From the NCBI GenBank assembly GCA_963457665.1, contig OY735216.1:42187294-42251293 (forward strand): 64,000 nt of DNA, given 5' to 3'. Position numbers and translations under genes: made by a program. Below, piece by piece: positions 58,415-64,000 of this stretch. The notes under the pieces were generated by a model. It was given only the letters and a program-made list of their open reading frames with translations, was not told where the DNA came from and made no database searches. Source of the stretch: Thysanoteuthis rhombus. Its lineage: Eukaryota; Mollusca; Cephalopoda; Oegopsida; Thysanoteuthidae. How positions within the stretch are numbered: the first letter of the stretch is position 1; the number at the start of each line of letters is the position of its first letter.

Positions 58415-58750
58415 AAGTTCAGATACATAGAAGACATAAACCGGCCTGGTTTGGGGAAAAATGATTATTTTGGCAAAATTTTGAGTTTCTACTATTTGCA
58501 GTGTGGCCTGTGCCCAAGGCTGATACAGTGTTTAGTGAATACAGGAATCCCCTGAACTCGACAACATCGTTGAAATTTTTTGTCTTTAGGCTGTTGGTAT
58601 ATATACTGGACAGTGCAAATATTCTTGCATCTCTATCCATAACAACGGACTATTCAATATAAAGTAACATTTTTTCAGATAAAAATATCCCCTACCCGCC
58701 ATTTGAATGGAAGGTGATAAAAGATACTACTGAAGTCGTTTCAGTGGAAA
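58415..58750. other. No recognisable feature
   Basis: Unique sequence; no element recognised. Confidence 0.4.
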
Positions 58751-58754
58751 AGTC

Positions 58755-58787
<33 letters not shown>

Positions 58788-58847
58788 GTGTGTGTGTGTG
58801 TATGCGTGTGTGTGTGTGTGTGCGTGTGTGTGTGTGTATGTGTGTTT
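58755..58847. repeat. Palindromic microsatellite (CA)n(TA)n(TG)n
   Basis: Eight CA, about eight TA and then TG units form a self-complementary block, with TG/CG-interrupted repeats continuing to the right. Confidence 0.95.
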
Positions 58848-59149
58848 CAGAGTTTCTCGGTGCAAGAAACTGGCATGAAACTCAGTCACCACAAAGCACT
58901 GAATTTTCTGTATACGTCTACTTACATATGCTCTATCTACAATACCGAGCTATCTCTGCTCGTAGATAACTCAACACTCAGGCAAATAAGAAGAACATTA
59001 GAAGTGGCAAGAATCAGCTGCCTGCCATGAAAATCAGCTATGAAAATACTATTTCGTATCCTACGTTCGAAACCCTGTCCAATGGCTTTTAGGAAATACG
59101 CCAACCAATCAGAGACATCTCTCACTCCCATTCCTTATGAAGTTAAAGC

Positions 59150-59520
59150 TCTTCTCTCCTCATTTCATTGTTTTATTCCTTCATTTTTTCTTTCCTTTTT
59201 ATTGTGCTTTGCTCTCTCTCTCTCTCTCATTTCTTCTTTTGTCCCTCTTCTCTCTCTTCCGTCGCCCCCTCTCTCTCTTATTTAATTTCTTTCTACTCTC
59301 AATTCCTCTCTCTCCCTGCTTTTTTCCCTGTTCTCTCTATCTCTACCCTTCTCTCCCGCATACTCTCTCTGTGCATGAGTCTGTTTGTGTTTGTCTCTGT
59401 GTGTGAATGCACTTGTGCATGTAGGCGTGTTTATGTGAGTGAATGTGTGTGTGCATGCAGGTGTGTTTGTGTGTACATGTGTGTATCTGCATGCGTGCTT
59501 GTGTGTGCCTATGTACGTTG
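59150..59520 (+). repeat. Pyrimidine tract passing into GT-rich repeat
   Basis: (CT)-rich DNA to about 59370, then GTGTGTTTGTG/ATGTGTGTGC words. Frames of 81-117 codons are compositional. Confidence 0.8.
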
Positions 59521-59759
59521 ACTGACTTACTTGAAACATTCAAGATATAAAATGCCTCAGTGCTTACAGGATTTATTATTCACCCACCGACAAGATTAAA
59601 TATTTACCCCAGTAACCTTTTTAAAGTGTGCTGCAGAAATTTATATCTGTGATACTCTTTGAAAATACAAGCATAATCTTTGCCATATTTCCCTTTATTT
59701 TTTAAAACTTTATCATAATTCATACGTATATGAAATAGGCATAAATGATATATATTTAT

Positions 59760-59782
59760 CATATATATATATATATATATAT
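59760..59782. repeat. (TA)n array
   Basis: About 11 TA units. Confidence 0.9.
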
Positions 59783-59922
59783 CGATGGTTTTCTTGAGTC
59801 CATTGCTTGTGGCCATTTTGTTAAAAAATTGAACAAGAAAAGATACGTGAGCTCATTAGATTTGAGCATTTACCTAAGTTCTTTTCTGTTCGTGCTTGTG
59901 GAACCCATACTCCTAGCATTTC

Positions 59923-59967
59923 AATATATATATATATATATTTATGTGTGTGTGTGTGTGTATATAT
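59923..59967. repeat. (TA)n(TG)n array
   Basis: Eight TA units, ATTTATG, then (TG)7 and TATATA. Confidence 0.9.
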
Positions 59968-60059
59968 TCAAGTCGGAGAGGGTATTCAAGAATAGACTGG
60001 CTACATACAATAAAACAACCAATCGAACGGTCATTAGAATACAACAGCCTTTGTTTTGC

Positions 60060-60446
60060 GTATGTATATTACTGAGGGTAAATGGGAGAGCAATGTGAAG
60101 AATAACATTCAGCGATAGAGAAAGATGAACAGAGATGGAATAGGGTGAAATATATTGTAAAAGTGATCAAGCAACAAAAAGGGAGATGGGCAGGGAACAT
60201 AACGAGAAGAAGGAACCACAAAAGGAGCAAAAGGCTGAACGATTACCCATCCTCCTCCATGAGACAGTAAACGCACTAAGAAGAGACCTGGCACAAAATA
60301 GAGAGACAAGATAGAAAAGTCTGCCGTTGAGACATGGCAAAGACTAGCGTAATCCGTAGTCACGCCTGTCATGGAAGGAGATGGGGAATGCTTTTGTCTA
60401 GTGATGGACAAAGGTACTGTAACTGATGGACAAAGCTGCAGCCGCT

Positions 60447-60479
<33 letters not shown>

Positions 60480-60480
60480 A
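60060..60480 (+). mobile_element. LINE 3' end, second family (copy 2), with GCT/GAT tail
   Basis: Frames give WNRVKYIVKVIKQQKGRWAG and NITRRRNHKR, the W-A-G-H-x-x-R-R-x-D segment of an RTE-like LINE. Later come RDLAQNRE and SWKEMGNAFV (the W-x-x-x-x-E-A-F-V end). It ends GCTGCTGCTGCTGATGATGA. It matches 42945-43235 and differs in sequence from copies 1-9 of the first family. Confidence 0.75.
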
Positions 60481-60484
60481 TATA

Positions 60485-61005
60485 TGTATATGTGATGCGA
60501 AGAAAGTTGACAATTTGGACAAGAAAATACTTGAGGCTGATAGGTGAATTTCAAATTCATTATAGGTAACAAAGTTTCGTCTGACATTTGTCCTTCTCCA
60601 GAGCTCCTAGCAAAGGATGGTGCGTGAAAACAATGATAAATCTACTTTAACCAAAGACTAGTTGAGGTGTGGTAGTAGTGTTTTTGTCTTGTTCAATCTA
60701 TATCCATTTTGTTGGATTCAGAATAAAATACAATCGATTCAGTTTGCAACATTCAATCTAATTTATTAGATGAATATCAATGATTTCCCCAACATATAAT
60801 TCAAAAGGAAACAGTTATGTTTGTGTTTCTAATGAAATTGTCAACGTTTAGAACTGAAGTTTCCAGATGCGTTCAGTATTTACTAAAATCGGTTGCATTT
60901 AAATTAAATTTATTATGCTAACATGCTTCGGCTATGTTAGAATTATACTTTATTTTCCACAACTTAATACACTGTCGGCTACATCGTATTCGCATACTCA
61001 TCATT
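60485..61005. other. No recognisable feature
   Basis: AT-rich DNA without a supported element. Confidence 0.4.

Positions 61006-61006
<1 letters not shown>

Positions 61007-61100
<94 letters not shown>
61007..61100. repeat. (TA)n array
   Basis: About 45 uninterrupted TA units. Confidence 0.95.
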
Positions 61101-61103
<3 letters not shown>

Positions 61104-61104
61104 A

Positions 61105-61505
61105 ACATCTATTCTGAGAGGAAGCTGAGCGTCACTTGAACCAAAGTTACAAAGCAACAAAACCAATGGAGGTACGTAATACTGATCCCCGTGAGATTAA
61201 TTCTGTTACTCTTTGTAGTAAAAGTAATTCTTTATTCAGTTACCTGATCAAAAGACAACATTGTTGATCAGTTTATACGATTATTAGATAAGACAAACAC
61301 TTTGAATCGAAGGAGATGGCGTTAAGTTCACAAAACAACACTCAAGACGACACACAGTACACAATTGTTTCCGAAGCCACTGTTTTTATACAATTTAAGC
61401 AATTACTAGACGATACTAGCACTTTGCAGCGTTGTTCAAAACAGGACTGGCTGTTCCAGGGTCAAACTCTACTCTGACTGAAGCGTCCATGACTTAGCTG
61501 ATGTG
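61105..61505. other. No recognisable feature
   Basis: Unique sequence between two TA arrays. Confidence 0.4.
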
Positions 61506-61509
61506 TTGA

Positions 61510-61510
<1 letters not shown>

Positions 61511-61566
<56 letters not shown>
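61511..61566. repeat. (TA)n array
   Basis: About 28 TA units. Confidence 0.95.
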
Positions 61567-61570
<4 letters not shown>

Positions 61571-61675
61571 TTTTTGTTAAGTTGTCCTTTAACTAGAAAA
61601 GATTATTAAATTTTGCCATGGAGGGGTACTTATAAAAATAGTATTGAAATATTCCTCTGGTGGAATAGCATGTTT

Positions 61676-61845
61676 CCCTCTTTCTTTCTCCCACTAACTT
61701 TTCTCTCTCTTACTTTTCTCACTCTTTTTTTTTCTCTTCCCCTCTATTTTCTTTTATTTCTTCCTCATGTTGATTGATAACAAAGTAATATAATCTCTCT
61801 CTCTTTCTCTCTCTTTCTCTCTCTCTCTCTCTTTCCCCTTCTTCT
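61676..61845 (+). repeat. Pyrimidine tract with (CT)n
   Basis: C+T-rich, with (CT)n and CTTTCTCT words at 61795-61833. Confidence 0.85.
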
Positions 61846-61849
61846 TCTA

Positions 61850-62450
61850 TTCATCATTCAAGTTTTAAAACCTTTTTACAAAAAGTCTCAACTTTCCAAG
61901 TATGAACTTGACAACGTTGTTATATCCTAGTTATATGTTCACAAAATATCATAAAATGTTTTTCTGATGAATTTCGGTGGTATATTGTGGAAGGGTGGGC
62001 CATGGCCTGCGAAAAAGTTGAGTTAATGAGGAAGGATCCTGAAATTTGTTTTCGATTTAGAACGATTTTTTTATCCTGCCGCCGAGAAGAGTCCATGAAA
62101 ATCAAACAAATAAAAAGGTTAGCGTCACATCTTGAAGGAGATGACTCAATTTTTGTAGATTTAAGGTTTTCCCACTCGTAATACTTGGCTCACTCTCTGA
62201 CGACAACGACATTTGCTGAGGTGCGCTCTCACTGGGTACTCTGTAGTTAAACATCGTTTGGAACGTCACCGAATTTGGCCCTGGATGGCGACAAGAACTG
62301 AACCCAAACAACTAATTGACACTCTTTTCTGTGTTTCAATATTTTTCATTCCTATGATGTCTTTTTAAAATCATGAATCTATGAATCAATGCTGCTCTAG
62401 TGGTTATTATAATAGTACAAATAAAGATTTGTGTAATATTATTTGGAACT
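61850..62450. other. No recognisable feature
   Basis: Frames of 61-69 codons on both strands have no motif. Confidence 0.4.
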
Positions 62451-62454
62451 AGAC

Positions 62455-62551
62455 AGGCAGCTGGAAGGCCGAATTCTCACTGCAATTTCTTTTCAGATTG
62501 AAGATGCTTACCGCAACTTTTTTAATTTACATATATACATAAATAAAAGTT

Positions 62552-62644
<93 letters not shown>

Positions 62645-62965
62645 TTTTGTAAAAAAAAAAAAAGAAGATATCCATTTATCGGAATGAAATAACCTCATGT
62701 GTTTCTGTGTGATGATTTTCATTAATATATATGACTTGTCAGTTTAATTAAATCAGTGAGACAGCCTTGTGGCGATCGTCAGTTCAAATCACGGTAGGGG
62801 AATGAAGGGTTTTCATGTCGATTTGCTCCCCTTTGATTTATTGAAAAAAATTCTTGCTTTTCTCCTTGTTGATACACTAACAAAAATAAAGTTGACTCCC
62901 GACTTTCCACCGGAGTTTCACAAAATCACTAAAACTGAGATGATGTTTATGGGGTAATTCTAGAG
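62455..62965 (+). repeat. Dispersed repeat A, SINE-like (copy 3), split by (TA)n
   Basis: GATTGAAGATGCTTACCGCA lies left of a (TA)44 array at 62554-62643. CATTTATCGGAATGAAATAA, TCAGTTCAAATCACGGTAG (B-box-like) and ATAAAGTTGACTCCCGAC lie to its right. Order and words agree with copies 1 and 2. Confidence 0.65.
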
Positions 62966-62969
62966 TTCG

Positions 62970-64000
62970 ACTCAAACCTAAGAGGATTTTCAATGAAATC
63001 ATGTTTCAAATCATTGTCTTTATTCAACATATATACGTAAAATGATATTTACTTATGCGCATATCAACCTCTCGTTCGGGTTATGCATAAGAAAATAAAG
63101 ATTTATTAAGTCAAGTTGGCAATCTGATGTGACCAGAATATGAACCCATTTTTTTTTTTTTTTACATTTGCAAATAAATGAGTAAAACGGTGACTACTCT
63201 CCTTTGGTATTCAACAGTTATCTCCCTTTGACCAAAAAATATCTCGAAACAGTGGCAGACGGACAGACAAAATGCTTATTGTGGTATTGATTTTTCTTTG
63301 CATTCTAGGTGATATTTTGATTGGAGAATAAGAAAACGAGTTTTTATGGTGTGTAATAGACATATACGCACACAGGGACATACACCTATACGAGATGCTA
63401 TGCAGAAGTCCGGATAATTTGACTATTAAAGATTCATTCAATGAATACTTAGTTTCCATCGTTTTTCATGAAGTTCCCCTCTGTAGAATTTATACAGCGA
63501 CCTCACAAGGGTTACTGCTTTCAAAGGGTAGCAGCAAAAGTGCTATTGTCTTATCGTTTTATTAAGTCCATCAGATTGAACTGATTCAATTTGTTTAGAA
63601 GGCAATTTCTTCGGGATACCTAAGTGGTCCTATATCCAACTGTGACAACAATGTCAACGCAATATCATCGCAAATATCTTCCATTTATTCTTCATGTCGA
63701 CTGAGAGAGAGAGAGAGAGACCTTCTATCTCTTTCTCTCTCTCTCTTGAAAACACGAACCATTGTGGGAGCTAACAACTGGAAAGAACTGTGAGAAATCG
63801 CAAGCATAGCCTCCGATGTACCTATTCCATTCGTCCTTGTCTTTCTTCCGTCTTATCTCTCCCCGATCTCTTATCGGCTATCTTAGATGGTCTACCCAAA
63901 TTAATAGCACTCCAGTTTTCTTTGTCATGTCATTCTTAATTTGGTTTTCCCATTAATCAGACACCACTTCACCTCTCACTTCGCAGCCACGGCAGAATAC
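62970..64000. other. No recognisable feature apart from short (GA)n/(CT)n
   Basis: A (GA)n/(CT)n pair lies at 63703-63750. No frame above 82 codons and no element recognised. Confidence 0.4.

Overview
This window looks like gene-free, repeat-dense nuclear DNA of an invertebrate animal. The signs are AT-rich sequence, very many long (TA)n, (GT)n, (GA)n, (TTC)n, (CATA)n and (GATA)n arrays, decayed LINE 3' ends, tRNA-derived SINE-like units, mariner and hAT fragments, and no open reading frame that reads as a host protein. The mix would suit a mollusc such as a cephalopod, or another SSR-rich invertebrate, but the sequence alone does not fix the taxon. No bacterial signals (operons, ribosome binding sites) and no confident host exon were seen. 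No retrovirus, LTR element or Polinton was recognised.

Layout. 0-10 kb: a 70-bp minisatellite, a mariner HTH fragment, LINE 3' ends at 1.4, 5.2 and 8.7 kb, two copies of an unnamed 250-bp repeat (2.1 and 2.85 kb), a MITE-like element, a 130-bp tandem repeat and two mariner C-terminal fragments. 10-19 kb: microsatellites and foldbacks, a tRNA-like tandem block, one 175-bp repeat array, two (TTC)n arrays, and a (TA)n-flanked segment carrying a degenerate hammerhead-ribozyme-like motif. 19-25 kb: a cluster of same-strand copies of one 300-500 bp repeat, with a local duplication. 25-36 kb: SINE copies, LINE ends, the largest 175-bp array, and huge (TA)n arrays. 37-45 kb: a 1.15-kb pyrimidine tract bracketed by direct repeats, a tandem array of tRNA-like units, a hAT-like element with an 8-bp near-match target duplication and a nested LINE end, and a foldback with arms of about 75 bp. 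45-49 kb: a composite array in which a SINE and an unnamed AT-rich module (H) alternate, then a pogo-like MITE. 49-64 kb: four more LINE 3' ends, a 5S-rRNA-derived sequence, a mariner-like shell with a nested repeat, a tandem repeat containing a hAT terminus, a second LINE family, and more (TA)n.

No genes act together here. What ties the region together is its history: RTE-like LINE 3' ends (nine of one family, two of another, some ending in (GAT)n tails), the SINEs they may have mobilised, DNA-transposon remnants, and several dispersed or tandem repeat families not recognised by name. Boundaries come from reading by eye and are approximate, usually to within 10-50 bases.
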